A stretch of 56,881 nt of DNA from Gammaproteobacteria bacterium. GTDB lineage: Bacteria > Pseudomonadota > Gammaproteobacteria > SZUA-140. How positions within the stretch are numbered: the stretch's first letter is position 1; every line of letters begins with the position of its first letter. Of this stretch, positions 12,201 to 18,979 are shown one piece after another. A program made the position numbers and the translations under genes. A model generated the notes under the pieces. It did not search any database. It saw only the letters and a program-made list of their open reading frames with translations, and was not told where the DNA came from. Location of the stretch: the NCBI GenBank assembly GCA_020845975.1, contig JADLET010000122.1, positions 1 through 56,881 of the forward strand, in the 5' to 3' direction.

Positions 12201-13306
12201 ATCGCGCCGCCATTGGCGCCATCGGCGCCATCGGCGCCGGCGTCGCCGCCCATCATGACCGTACGGCCGTCGATGCCGATGCTGCCGCCGTCGTGCACGT
12301 CGCTGCCCGCTTCAAGGATGCCGGTGTTGGTCACAGCGCCACCGTCGAGCACGATGCGGCCGCCCTGCTGGCTGATGCCTTTGGCCTCGACGATGCCGCT
12401 GTTGTTGACCACGCCGCTGAGCAGGTCGCGGGCGCTGCCGGCGCTGAGAATCACCAGTCCGTTGTCGGCGCGGATCGCGCCCTGATTCTCGATCAGGGTG
12501 TCCAGTGCGCCCTGGCTGACCGTGACGCTGACCAGGCCGTCACCGCTGAAGTCCAGCGTGACGTCATTGCCGGCGGCCAGCGCGGTCGCGCCGTTCGGTG
12601 TCTCGATGCTGCCGTCATTCGTGACGACAGGCGCGACCAGCGCGACCACACCGCCGTTGGCGAGGATATGACCAAGGTTCTTGACAGCGGCGGTGTTGGC
12701 GCCGTCGCTGAAGTGATAATTGCCGGAGAGAAAGTCGGCGTCCGTGATGTTCAGCGTGGTGGCGGTGATACCACCGACATTGACCTGGCTGCCCTGGCCG
12801 AATACCACGCCGGCCGGGTTGACCAGCATGACCTGGCCGTTGGCGTTCAGGTGACCCAGGATCCGGCTCGGGTCCTGGCCGAGGACGCGGTTGAGCGCGA
12901 CGCTGGCGGCGTCGGGCTGCTTGAACGTGACGCTGGCCTCGCGGCCGATGTCAAAACTCTGCCAGCTGGCGATCAGCTTGTCGGTGTGCTGTTGCACCGT
13001 CATGGCGTTGCCCGCGCTGCTGATGCTGCCGGAACCGGCGCTGATCTGGCCGCCGGCGGGTAAGGCGTTGGACGCGATATCCGCGAAGACCGGTGTCGAG
13101 AGTGCGAACAGGACCGCGGCCAGAAGGGGTCCCGCCCCGCGAAGGTCCGGCGGCGGGCAATGCCCGCAAACCATTTCCCTCAGGGAGAGCGGACCGCGCC
13201 GGTCATCGCAGCGGGTGGACGTCTTCCCCGCGCTGCGCGCGATTTCCCCCACGACCACAAACGCGTTTCTGACACGGCTCCAGATGACCCGATGTATCCT
13301 GTTCAT
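6236..13306 (-). CDS. TpsA filamentous-haemagglutinin-like adhesin with FG-GAP-like and YDG repeats
   Basis: This 2356-residue exoprotein is predicted to be secreted across the outer membrane by the TpsB encoded just upstream. In order: an extended signal peptide (ESPR-type, MNRIHRVIWSRVRN), a hydrophobic core with likely cleavage near residue 75, and a TPS secretion domain (about 76-340) with the NPAGVVFGQG version of the NPNG motif near 165. Next is a beta-helix stretch, then six repeats of about 73 residues (about 599-1030) with the core FGxxVSLNAAGDRLAVGA. After another helix-like stretch come ten YDG/MBG-type repeats of about 83 residues (about 1280-2100), each with VYDGTTDA and a DKNVGxGK motif. 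The tail is non-repetitive, with no toxin or autotransporter domain seen. It is probably an adhesin or biofilm matrix protein. Confidence 0.9.
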   Translation of the reverse strand: MNRIHRVIWSRVRNAFVVVGEIARSAGKTSTRCDDRRGPLSLREMVCGHCPPPDLRGAGPLLAAVLFALSTPVFADIASNALPAGGQISAGSGSISSAGNAMTVQQHTDKLIASWQSFDIGREASVTFKQPDAASVALNRVLGQDPSRILGHLNANGQVMLVNPAGVVFGQGSQVNVGGITATTLNITDADFLSGNYHFSDGANTAAVKNLGHILANGGVVALVAPVVTNDGSIETPNGATALAAGNDVTLDFSGDGLVSVTVSQGALDTLIENQGAIRADNGLVILSAGSARDLLSGVVNNSGIVEAKGISQQGGRIVLDGGAVTNTGILEAGSDVHDGGSIGIDGRTVMMGGDAGADGADGANGGAIDIHGEGLLSLAGRVHAKGVSGDGGIINYSAGRIIESTSGNTNASGRADGGQVHVDGGSQFVSSGRYSADGEQGDGGRIDISADDVRLFSTQVSATGGDNGGRVRIGGAFQGGKTPDTAREYTESFVSRWGDSADIGNANQTFVNDAAAIDVSGGAGEGGTAVVWSDGQTTFLGGIDATGATGGTVEISSAGELRQAALSGVKVGDGHLLLDPKDIVIGDAEIWTYAAIMGIAYSSGDNDLSVSGLGANDNFGQSVSLNAAGDRLAVGAIGDDGNINTTDSTGAVHLFSFTDDSFSGGALEATAGRGYSGGKNLNVSTLEATDQFGSAVSLNAAGDRLAVGAHQDDGSGNTTNGSGAVYLFSFTDDDFSGGAQEAVLGKGYSGDKNLDVPALATTDSFGGSVSLNAAGDRLAVGALGDDGSGNAVSDSGAVYLFSFSDDSFTGATLESTLGRDYSGGKNLDVSTLGATDNFGQSISLNAAGDRLAVGVPLDDGSADTVANGGAVYLFSFTDTSFSGAEQKAVLGRGYTSGDDVDVSTLEGSDNFGGAVSLNAAGDRLAVGAPLDDGSGNAVNNSGAVYLFSFTDSSFSGGALILNLGKGYASGSDVDITALEANDRFGQSVSLNGSGFRLAAGAPLDDGSGNTSSGSGAVYLFISTSNPTLGDGSSYGVLNGQTVTVVADDVADQISAGTNVTLQASNDITVNSAIVADNPSGSGGSLNLMAGRSILVNANIVTDNGGVNLSANTPLSDGVVDADRDAGPAVVAIDDGVDIDAGTGVVTILLQDGDGKTNPGSGDITVEGAITAGEISVVNEGPTAGSGVVLGSNATLAASGAGDAISVAGDTFTNNAGASALSAVNGRWLVWSGDPADDNRGGMNHDFKQYNANYGISTVLGTGNGFLYTLAPTITASITGAVSKVYDGTTDAEVLAGDLTASGEVDGDTVTFATPPAASYDDKNVATDKTVTATGVSLTGAGNGAVTVYGYEMASATATGDVGEVTVRTLTVGYTGVDRVYDGTTDATVTTSDDRVAGDDLSISETAAFEDKNVGAGKSIDVSGASLGGADAGNYVLASTTGAATADITARTLGVNYIGQDKVYDGDTTATVLTTDDRVLGDVLTVSQDAAFTDKNVGAGKTIDVTGASLSGTDAGNYVQASATASATADITPLAIVVSGITGINKAYDGGTDAVADSGAAIFTGMVDGDDLGVSATGVFDDKNVGAGKTVTLSSSYSGADAGNYLFTDQASTTADVTPKSLGLDLQGQGSRVYDGTTDIDLSGVTPTLTGVVGGDTVDLDTGAVTGFADKNVGVSKAITFTGFDLLGADAGNYILVSGSAGTSADITARAVTVSGITADDRVYDGTTDAVIDVSGAVFDDLVSGDDLTVDATGTFSDKNVAAGKTVTLASSYSGDDLGNYTITDQASTTADITVRTLNVGYTGVDRVYDGTTDATVTTSDDRVSGDALTIDRSAAYVDKNVDTGKTVNVSGASLSGTDAGNYVLASATGSTTADITVRTLNVGYTGVDRVYDGTTDATVTTSDDRVSGDALSISRTVSFADRNVGADKAVSVAGASLSGTDAGNYVLASATGASTADITPAALVISTTDVIKGYDRTTTASGTAIVTGGTQLYGADALDGGTFTFDTRNAGTGKTVTVSGVTVNDGNGGDNYDVSYQANSNGEITPKEVSLTGLTAQDKTYDGDTSALIDSYGTLEGVIAGDTVALDEGNVSASFADPNPGIGKTVTVAGLQLAGLDMDNYAIDAQLITTADINSAEKPPVIPSVAPGTDSAGMTGGSGGHDPFNPPSLFETGAGAGSGAGGTDPGADTAAGTDASGPGQAFLVRLGIDGDTATLTHGAGGAGAGAAEGESVEATIPLFRQEGEAMIPVEQFVVTQQGDRGTATPTGTSPVSEQFSLGEGGVRTTTAPVDLPDSTVSQLKVSFTSDGVLIVSVPAAIRQAYDERHILLLAVAIADRRLDVKLSAITAVVFQEEGE
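7080..9460 (-). repeat. Ten tandem YDG-domain coding repeats within tpsA
   Basis: Ten in-frame units of about 250 bases encode YDG/MBG-like beta domains. On the minus strand the VYDG cores fall near 9450, 9165, 8915, 8665, 8405, 8140, 7880, 7635, 7385 and 7120. The units at 7823-7945 and 7574-7696 differ at only about four of 123 bases, so they are a recent duplication. The ninth core is degenerate (GYDRTT). The periodicity belongs to protein repeats and not to a CRISPR array. Confidence 0.85.
10220..11510 (-). repeat. Six tandem FG-GAP-like coding repeats within tpsA
   Basis: Six in-frame units of about 220 bases encode a repeat whose core is FGxxVSLNAAGDRLAVGAxxDDGS, followed by SGAVYLFSF. 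The first five units are very alike; the last (SLNGSGFRLAAGA) is diverged. The motif resembles FG-GAP or integrin-like propeller blades, so the block could fold as one six- or seven-bladed propeller in the middle of the adhesin. That fold is inferred from the spacing. Confidence 0.8.
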
Positions 13307-13329
13307 TGTGTTTTATCCCCCTCAGGAAA

Positions 13330-15132
13330 TCAGAACCAGACCACGCCCTGCAGCCAGAAACGGCTGTCATCACTGTCGCCATCGGCGTTATCACCGTTGG
13401 GAGAGCGACCGTCGTTATTGCCGAGCGTGTGCGCCCAGGCGAGACGCAGGCTGTGACTTCCTGTTACACCGACATTGACACCGAAGCCGACCCCGCTGAG
13501 CTGGTATTCGTTCTTGCCGGTGGCGGTGGCGATGGCCACAGCGCCAGGATCGTCGTGCAACTGGACGCGACCGGTATCGACGAAGGCGCTCAGTTGCAGT
13601 ACCCCCAGCGGCGTCTCATCCGGCCAGTCGTAGCGCAGGTCCATGCTGGCGAGCCAGCCGCTGTCACCCTGGGCCTCTCCGACGGGATAGGCGCGCACGC
13701 CACCGGGACCACCGAGGATGAACTGCTCCGAGGAATCGAGGTTGTCACCCGCCCACTGGGCGGATAAGCGTCCAAACAGGGTAAAGCTGCCCGGCAATCG
13801 TTGCAGGCGCGAGGCGTCAACATTGAATCGGGTGTATCCGCCCTGGGTGTCGAGCGTGGCGGCATCAGCCGCTTCGTCAGCGGGGACACCCGAGAGATCA
13901 AGGTCGCCCGTCGTGAGGCTGGCATTGAAGTTATTGAGCCCGCCGCCTTTCCATCCGTCGAGTCTGTCGCCGGACAGGCCCAGAGTGACCACATCGACGC
14001 GCTTGTCGCGCAGGTCACCGGCATCGCTGTCATCCTTGAGCGCCTTGTGCGCGAGATCCAGATCACCGTGCAGGTTAAGGGCGCGGGTACGGATGAAGGG
14101 ATAAGCCAGACCGGCATGGATAATCCTGGAGTCGCCCTCCAGGCCGGCGGCAACGCCACTGCCGTTCTTCACTTCGTAGTTCATGGTGGTATAGCCGGCG
14201 CTGGCGCGCAGGCCATTCGGATTCAGCGGGATGCTGTAACCCAGCTGGCCCACCCGCACGCCTTCAGAGGCGGTGACCGACAGACTGGCATGGTCTCCGC
14301 GGCGGCTCGGGTCATTCAGATGGAGCGCGGCGCTGAGCTGATTTTCGCCGGTGCTGGAATTTCCGTAGTTGTCGGCCCAGACGATGCCGGTGAACAGCGG
14401 ACCCTCCACGGCATCCACATTGACACGGGTGGTACCGGTCTCGGAACCGGGCGCAAGACGCGAGCGGACGCTGACGCCGGGCAGGTCGTTCATCAGCAGC
14501 AGGGCGCGCTCCAGTTCACCCTGGCGCGCCGTGCTGCCGGACGGCGCGGCAGTCTCGACGATTGCACTGAGCGTGCCGGCATCGACGCGGGCGCCTTCAT
14601 TGAGCGAAATCGCCCAGCCACCGCCCTCCGTGGCATTACCGTCGAGCCGTCCCTTGAGGATGGCGATCTCGACGACCCCTTCGGTGACATCCTGCTGTGG
14701 AAGATAGGCGCGGGCGAGCAGCCAGCCGCCCTCACGCAGGTGCGCGGTAACCTTGTCGGCCAGCGCCTGCAGACCGGAAAAATCCAGTTCCTGGCCCTGA
14801 GCATCAGCGATCACCGCCTGCAGCTCGGTCTCCGGCGCCAGCTCGAGATTGCCGCTGAAGCGGACCTCACGAACGGTGACTTTCACAGAGGAAGCCAGCA
14901 TCTCAGGCGCGGCGCTCTCATCCACCGGCGCTTCCGGCTCTGGTAATTGCGGCGGAACCTGCTGCTCGATTTGTTCCTGCTGACGCAGCAGGGAACCGGC
15001 ATCCGGCGCTGTCTGCGCGAAAACCGTCAACGAGGCCGGCGATATCGCGGCGGCCAGCGCGAAAGCGAGCAAGTTGTTCGCCGCGGGGGGGGTTCCCAGG
15101 GTCAGTCGATGAGCATCAACCTTTTTGTCCAT
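13330..15132 (-). CDS. TpsB outer-membrane transporter (ShlB/FhaC/HecB family)
   Basis: This 600-residue outer-membrane pore is predicted to export the TpsA adhesin encoded 23 bases downstream. A signal peptide runs to about residue 40 (SLTVFAQ, then TAPDAG). Two POTRA domains follow (about 80-240; the first contains VREVRFSGN). The 16-strand barrel shows GPGGVRAYPVGE near residue 465, the counterpart of the VRGY motif in FhaC, with Ala in place of Gly. The protein ends in WLQGVVWF, with the terminal Phe expected of a BAM substrate. An AAGGA ribosome site precedes the ATG. TpsB lies upstream of TpsA on the same strand, as in many fha-type loci. Confidence 0.92.
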   Translation of the reverse strand: MDKKVDAHRLTLGTPPAANNLLAFALAAAISPASLTVFAQTAPDAGSLLRQQEQIEQQVPPQLPEPEAPVDESAAPEMLASSVKVTVREVRFSGNLELAPETELQAVIADAQGQELDFSGLQALADKVTAHLREGGWLLARAYLPQQDVTEGVVEIAILKGRLDGNATEGGGWAISLNEGARVDAGTLSAIVETAAPSGSTARQGELERALLLMNDLPGVSVRSRLAPGSETGTTRVNVDAVEGPLFTGIVWADNYGNSSTGENQLSAALHLNDPSRRGDHASLSVTASEGVRVGQLGYSIPLNPNGLRASAGYTTMNYEVKNGSGVAAGLEGDSRIIHAGLAYPFIRTRALNLHGDLDLAHKALKDDSDAGDLRDKRVDVVTLGLSGDRLDGWKGGGLNNFNASLTTGDLDLSGVPADEAADAATLDTQGGYTRFNVDASRLQRLPGSFTLFGRLSAQWAGDNLDSSEQFILGGPGGVRAYPVGEAQGDSGWLASMDLRYDWPDETPLGVLQLSAFVDTGRVQLHDDPGAVAIATATGKNEYQLSGVGFGVNVGVTGSHSLRLAWAHTLGNNDGRSPNGDNADGDSDDSRFWLQGVVWF

Positions 15133-15489
15133 GCCGTTCCATCCTTGTTATGGGTTGTGGACCGGACAATAAGCAAAGATCGCGCCATTTAATGCTATGT
15201 GACTATTAATTCTGGATTTTTTCTCATTCCGACCCAGATCGACTAATACAATAGTTGTATGAAGGCGTCAGAAAATCGAGATGTAAATCGATGGTGGTGA
15301 CGAGAGACACCAGTAAGGGTGTTATCCAATAGATGTATTGGCCATTGATGCAAAAGGCGGGTGCCGTCCCCGTGAAGACGGGCACGCATGGACAATGGAG
15401 TTATGACGATTGAGCGCCGTTCGCCGGAGCCAGAAGCCCCGCGAAGAGGTCGCCTTGGTATTTTGCTTGAAACCAGCCGTTGGCGGGCG
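15133..15489. promoter_or_regulatory. tpsB upstream region with three short hairpins
   Basis: No gene is seen. On the minus strand this is the end of the GGDEF transcript and the leader of tpsB. Three inverted repeats occur: 15246-15251 with 15255-15260 (ATACAA/TTGTAT), 15326-15331 with 15336-15341 (CCAATA/TATTGG), and 15361-15368 with 15377-15385 (GTGCCGTC against GACGGGCAC, one bulge). The last is followed on the minus strand by a short T-run and may terminate the GGDEF gene. The AT-rich part at about 15170-15240 is the likely tpsB promoter. I see no c-di-GMP riboswitch consensus. Confidence 0.45.
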
Positions 15490-16815
15490 TCAACCACAAC
15501 GGACAGTATTGCGTCCCGCGTACTTTGCCTCATACAGCGCGGCGTCGGCACGTTCGACGGCGCTGCCCAGCGTGTCCCCTTCCCTGACTTCGGTGACACC
15601 GAAGCTGGCGGTGATATGCGGCATGTCATCGCGTCGCAGATCATCCAGTGCCTGACGGATGATCTGGGCAATATGCTCCGCCTGCTGCAGTGATGCCGCG
15701 GGCAACAGCGCCACGAACTCCTCGCCGCCCCAGCGGCACAGGACATCGACACTGCGCAGGGCCTTCAGCAGGACGATGGAGGCCTGCTTGAGCACCATGT
15801 CGCCGACATTGTGGCCATATTGATCGTTGATCTCCTTGAAATGATCAAGGTCGATGATAATCAGGGACATCCGGTTATGGCGCTTGGTCATCACCGCATA
15901 CTGGGACACATAAAGCTCGAGAAACTTGATGCGATTGTACAGCCCGGTCAGCGGATCCGTCCCCGCAATACGCTCATAGCGGTCACTCCTTTGCTGGAGC
16001 ATGCTGTTAATGTCGTTGAGCTCCTTATGGTACTCCTTCAGCATGACAACCCAGCGGTTGTATGTCAGCGATATGAGTTCACGCTGGGTGATGATTCCCA
16101 CGAGCTTCCTGTCATCGTCAACCGTCACGATGCGTTTGAATTTCTTGTCCTTCATGAAGGCGAGGGCTTCATTGACCGTGCATTTTGAATCTATGGAAAC
16201 AACCGGGGATGTCATCAACTGCTCAATCGGCCGGGACAGATCGCTGCATTCCCTGAGCAGGCGCAGAATATCCTTGGTCGTCAATATGCCTATCGGCCGC
16301 TGGGATTCGAGCACGATGATCGAATCCTGGTTGTAAAGCTGCATGTCACGGAGAATATCCCGCGTGATGACGCCTCTCTCAACGCACCGGCTGTTTTTAT
16401 TGCCTTTGACAAAATCGCAAAGCCGGTAATTCTCCATCAGCGTTTCAGGATCAATGCTCGAGACGATATCCGTGTGCGTGACGACCCCGCACAGGGAGCT
16501 GTCGTCATCCACCACGGCGATGATCTCCAGTTCACTCTGCAGCAGATCAATCGAGTCGACGATATTGGAACCCTTGTGGACCGTCTCCATCTCGTGAAGC
16601 TCGAGCAAATGGACGGGCTGCTCCATATCCTGGCCATGCAGCGTCGACAACAGGACATCACTCGCGCGCAACAGGGAAAAACCGCCATCCCGTACGATGA
16701 CAATGTTGCGATGATCGTTCTGGATCATCCTGTCTATGGCCTGGCGAATGGACGCATCGATTTCGATGCTTACGACGTGTGAGCTTGAGATTTCTTCTAT
16801 GGTTGGGAAATGCAT
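15490..16815 (-). CDS. Diguanylate cyclase with four CBS modules (CBS-GGDEF)
   Basis: This is a predicted cytoplasmic diguanylate cyclase. From the ATG at 16813-16815 the protein has about 441 residues; a TTG at 16882-16884 would add 23, and the start is uncertain. Four CBS motifs occupy about residues 4-265 as two Bateman pairs, the last being MTSPVVSIDSKCTVNEALAFM to IVTVDDDRKLVGIITQREL. The GGDEF domain follows (DPLTGLYNR to the end) with an intact active-site loop RWGGEEF near residue 360. A canonical RxxD inhibitory site is not evident just upstream. CBS pairs usually bind adenine nucleotides, so cyclase activity may follow energy charge (inferred). It lies upstream of tpsB/tpsA on the same strand. 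Confidence 0.88.
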   Translation of the reverse strand: MHFPTIEEISSSHVVSIEIDASIRQAIDRMIQNDHRNIVIVRDGGFSLLRASDVLLSTLHGQDMEQPVHLLELHEMETVHKGSNIVDSIDLLQSELEIIAVVDDDSSLCGVVTHTDIVSSIDPETLMENYRLCDFVKGNKNSRCVERGVITRDILRDMQLYNQDSIIVLESQRPIGILTTKDILRLLRECSDLSRPIEQLMTSPVVSIDSKCTVNEALAFMKDKKFKRIVTVDDDRKLVGIITQRELISLTYNRWVVMLKEYHKELNDINSMLQQRSDRYERIAGTDPLTGLYNRIKFLELYVSQYAVMTKRHNRMSLIIIDLDHFKEINDQYGHNVGDMVLKQASIVLLKALRSVDVLCRWGGEEFVALLPAASLQQAEHIAQIIRQALDDLRRDDMPHITASFGVTEVREGDTLGSAVERADAALYEAKYAGRNTVRCG

Positions 16816-17320
16816 CGAATGTTTAAGGGGTAACTTCCGCTGCTGGTTATTGGTTAAACCGATAATAACCGCCGGCCCAATCAATTTCTAATCGGATGTT
16901 GCGACACTGCCCCATCGGATTAACGCTGATCATGATCTCGAAATATCATCAAATATTAAAGATATATTCATTATTTTATTCATGATAATCAGACATCGCC
17001 CTGCGCTGGTCGAGTAAAACCGGCGAGGCGGCATTCAGGCGCCGTAATTGCCACCAGTTGCACAGGTAAATTGGCGGGAGCATCCCGCGAAGGCCACGCC
17101 ATTGACAACGGAGAGCCCGAATTCGCGCGCCGCCTCGACAAATTACGAGCTTTGGCACAATGATGTCATCTGTTCTTATGGCGTGAAGCACAGGCGATTT
17201 CCGACCGTTTTGCTCTGTTATTGAATCCACCAGCCTACGCTTGCAGGCTACCCGTATTTTCCTGCCGGGATTTCCACTAGAATTGCCCGCCAATGTCAGT
17301 CGTTTCAGGAGAGGATTTGC
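16816..17320. promoter_or_regulatory. Divergent promoter region between the CBS-GGDEF and cyclic-nucleotide-binding genes
   Basis: No convincing gene is present. A strongly AT-rich segment at about 16930-16985 stands out against the GC-rich surroundings and probably holds promoter elements, though I cannot assign -35 and -10 boxes with confidence. A good ribosome site (AGGAG near 17309) serves the rightward gene. The remaining sequence shows short overlapping frames on both strands that look random. Confidence 0.4.
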
Positions 17321-17806
17321 ATGTCGATCGATCAGTCGGATACCGGGCTACTCGCTTCTTCCACCATCGCGGAGGAACTCACCGCCCAGGAATGTCAGGT
17401 GCTTGCCGGGATCATGGGCGTGCGGAGCCTGAATGACGGAGAGCTTCTGGTGTCAGAGGGCCAGAAAGAGAACACGCTGTTTGTCCTGATGGAAGGCAAG
17501 CTTGCGGTAATCGGTTCCGTGCTCGGACAGGAGCTCGTGGTCTATACCATGCACAAGGGCGAGTGCGCCGGCACGCGCGCCTTTGTCGACCGCACACCGC
17601 GCAAGGCCACCCTGCGCGCGATCGGAGACGCCACGGTGTACACCATGACACCTGCCGCGTTCGAGTCCTTGCTCGATTCAAATCCGCACATCGTTTACAA
17701 GGTCATGCGCGCGCTGTTCCGGATCACCCACTCGAATCTGCTGCGCATGCGCGACGAAAGCCAGGAGCTGGTCAATTACGTCTCCAAGATTCACGGACGC
17801 TATTGA
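17321..17806 (+). CDS. Stand-alone cyclic-nucleotide-binding domain protein (Crp/Fnr-type sensor, no HTH)
   Basis: This 161-residue protein consists of one cNMP-binding beta-barrel. The family pattern is visible: a GELLVSEGQKENTLFVLMEGKL strand-turn region, a GECAGTRAFVDRTPRKATLRA segment matching the phosphate-binding cassette (usual form GE.G...L......R.AT..A), and a C-terminal helix (NPHIVYKVMRALFRITH). There is no helix-turn-helix domain, so it is not a DNA-binding regulator by itself. A strong AGGAG site precedes the ATG. It is transcribed away from the CBS-GGDEF gene. Whether it binds cAMP, cGMP or nothing cannot be told. Confidence 0.85.
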   Translation: MSIDQSDTGLLASSTIAEELTAQECQVLAGIMGVRSLNDGELLVSEGQKENTLFVLMEGKLAVIGSVLGQELVVYTMHKGECAGTRAFVDRTPRKATLRAIGDATVYTMTPAAFESLLDSNPHIVYKVMRALFRITHSNLLRMRDESQELVNYVSKIHGRY

Positions 17807-17811
17807 TTCCG

Positions 17812-17846
17812 TACCCCCGGATATCCTCTGGATCCGGGTATTTATA
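17812..17846 (+). terminator. Probable terminator of the cyclic-nucleotide-binding gene
   Basis: A stem of CCCGGAT (17816-17822) and ATCCGGG (17832-17838), closed by flanking TA pairs, begins ten bases after the stop region and is followed by TATTTATAAAT. This is compatible with an intrinsic terminator for the rightward gene. A second small CCCGG/CCGGG hairpin with a CCTTTTCCC tail occurs at about 17897-17930. Confidence 0.5.
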
Positions 17847-17954
17847 AATCGATATCTCGGGGTCGGCGTAATAAACGCTTTCACTCCCTTCGACCCGGGG
17901 TAATTCCCGGGGAAGTGAGCCTTTTCCCTGCCCATGAAACCCGGCGTTCACGCG

Positions 17955-18766
17955 CTATCTTGGACCTGCACCATTCATGCGTACAATCGCTTCACCGAAA
18001 TAGCTCAGCACATTGGTCTCAAGCTGGCGGATCTCGGCGCTGTCGCAGCCGAACTGGTGCATTGAACTCGTCACGGCGCCCATAGCATCTACCAGGCGAA
18101 TCGCGCCGGGCCGCCCCAGGAACATGTCGGTCACAACCGCATTGCCCTTCTCGACGTCCCCCATGTGCTCGAACACATATTGAAAGCGTCTGTTGATATG
18201 GAACTCCTGCGTCACCGACCACGCCGGGGAGCGCGATAACACGGTGCCCATTGCATTACTGGTAACCCACTCGTAGTCGACCGTACGTTCGTAAGCGAGC
18301 GGATTGTCATCCATGCACCCGGGATAGACGTGCTCGTAGTAGAGGACGTACGCGCCTGCCACACCCGGCGCCATACTTAGATTTCCCGCCGCGGTTTGCA
18401 GCCTCTGGCCCAGCGCTTGCGACCCGGACTCACCCAGGAATATCCTTGCGATGCCGTCCATGGCCGAGCCCGTATACATCGCCATCATTTCAGAAAACGC
18501 TGCGCGAAGTCGGTACAGTGACCCCGCTTGACACTCTCCGGAGGGTTCGTGAACGGAACGGTCAGGAAGGTCGCCACCCACGGCTCGCGCGAGCATTCTC
18601 TCAGCGACTTGAATACCGAGGCGCGGTCGCGGTCTGACATGCTGTCATAGTCGCTACCCCAGACCTTTTTCATGACATCCGCATGGAACGCCGGCGCGAT
18701 GAGCTGGCGCAGCTGCCCGTGCATGATGCGATTGAGGTCGCGCCCCTCACTCCATTCGCCGACCAC
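17955..18766 (-). pseudogene. Unidentified gene split by a one-base deletion
   Basis: Two minus-strand frames read like one protein. The first (18766 to 18485) has coding character from about MHGQLRQLIAPAFHADVMKK to QRFLK and then stops. The second continues from SEMMAMYTGSAMDG to the stop at 17955. The switch falls at a run of four A (18494-18497 on the plus strand); one more A would give the continuous reading QRFSEMMAM. The two frames also meet as an ATGA overlap, so translational coupling is a formal alternative. Upstream of the GTG at 18764-18766 the frame turns arginine-rich and non-coding in character, so the 5' end may be lost too. I do not recognise the family. Confidence 0.5.
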
Positions 18767-18979
18767 CCTGAGCCAGAGGCATCGACATCGCCGCAGTCGG
18801 CGCCGCGCGCGTCGAGTGGCGCATAACGAGGGGATTTTGGATCAACCTTCGGGCGGGCTATATTGTCCCTGGATTTCCGTGGACATAAACAACACCGCCG
18901 ATCCTTTACTGTTTTCCATACAATGGCGATCAAGTACACTCTGCAAGGTAAATTGGGATACCCATCCATCGGGGATGTT

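Noticed and set aside
12041-13063. Plus-strand open frame of 340 codons.
   Set aside because: It is antisense to the TPS secretion domain and is Ala/Asp/Val-rich in the manner of a GC-rich shadow frame.
15133-15489. Possible c-di-GMP riboswitch ahead of tpsB.
   Set aside because: The hairpins do not carry the conserved GEMM core or tetraloop-receptor sequences that I would expect.
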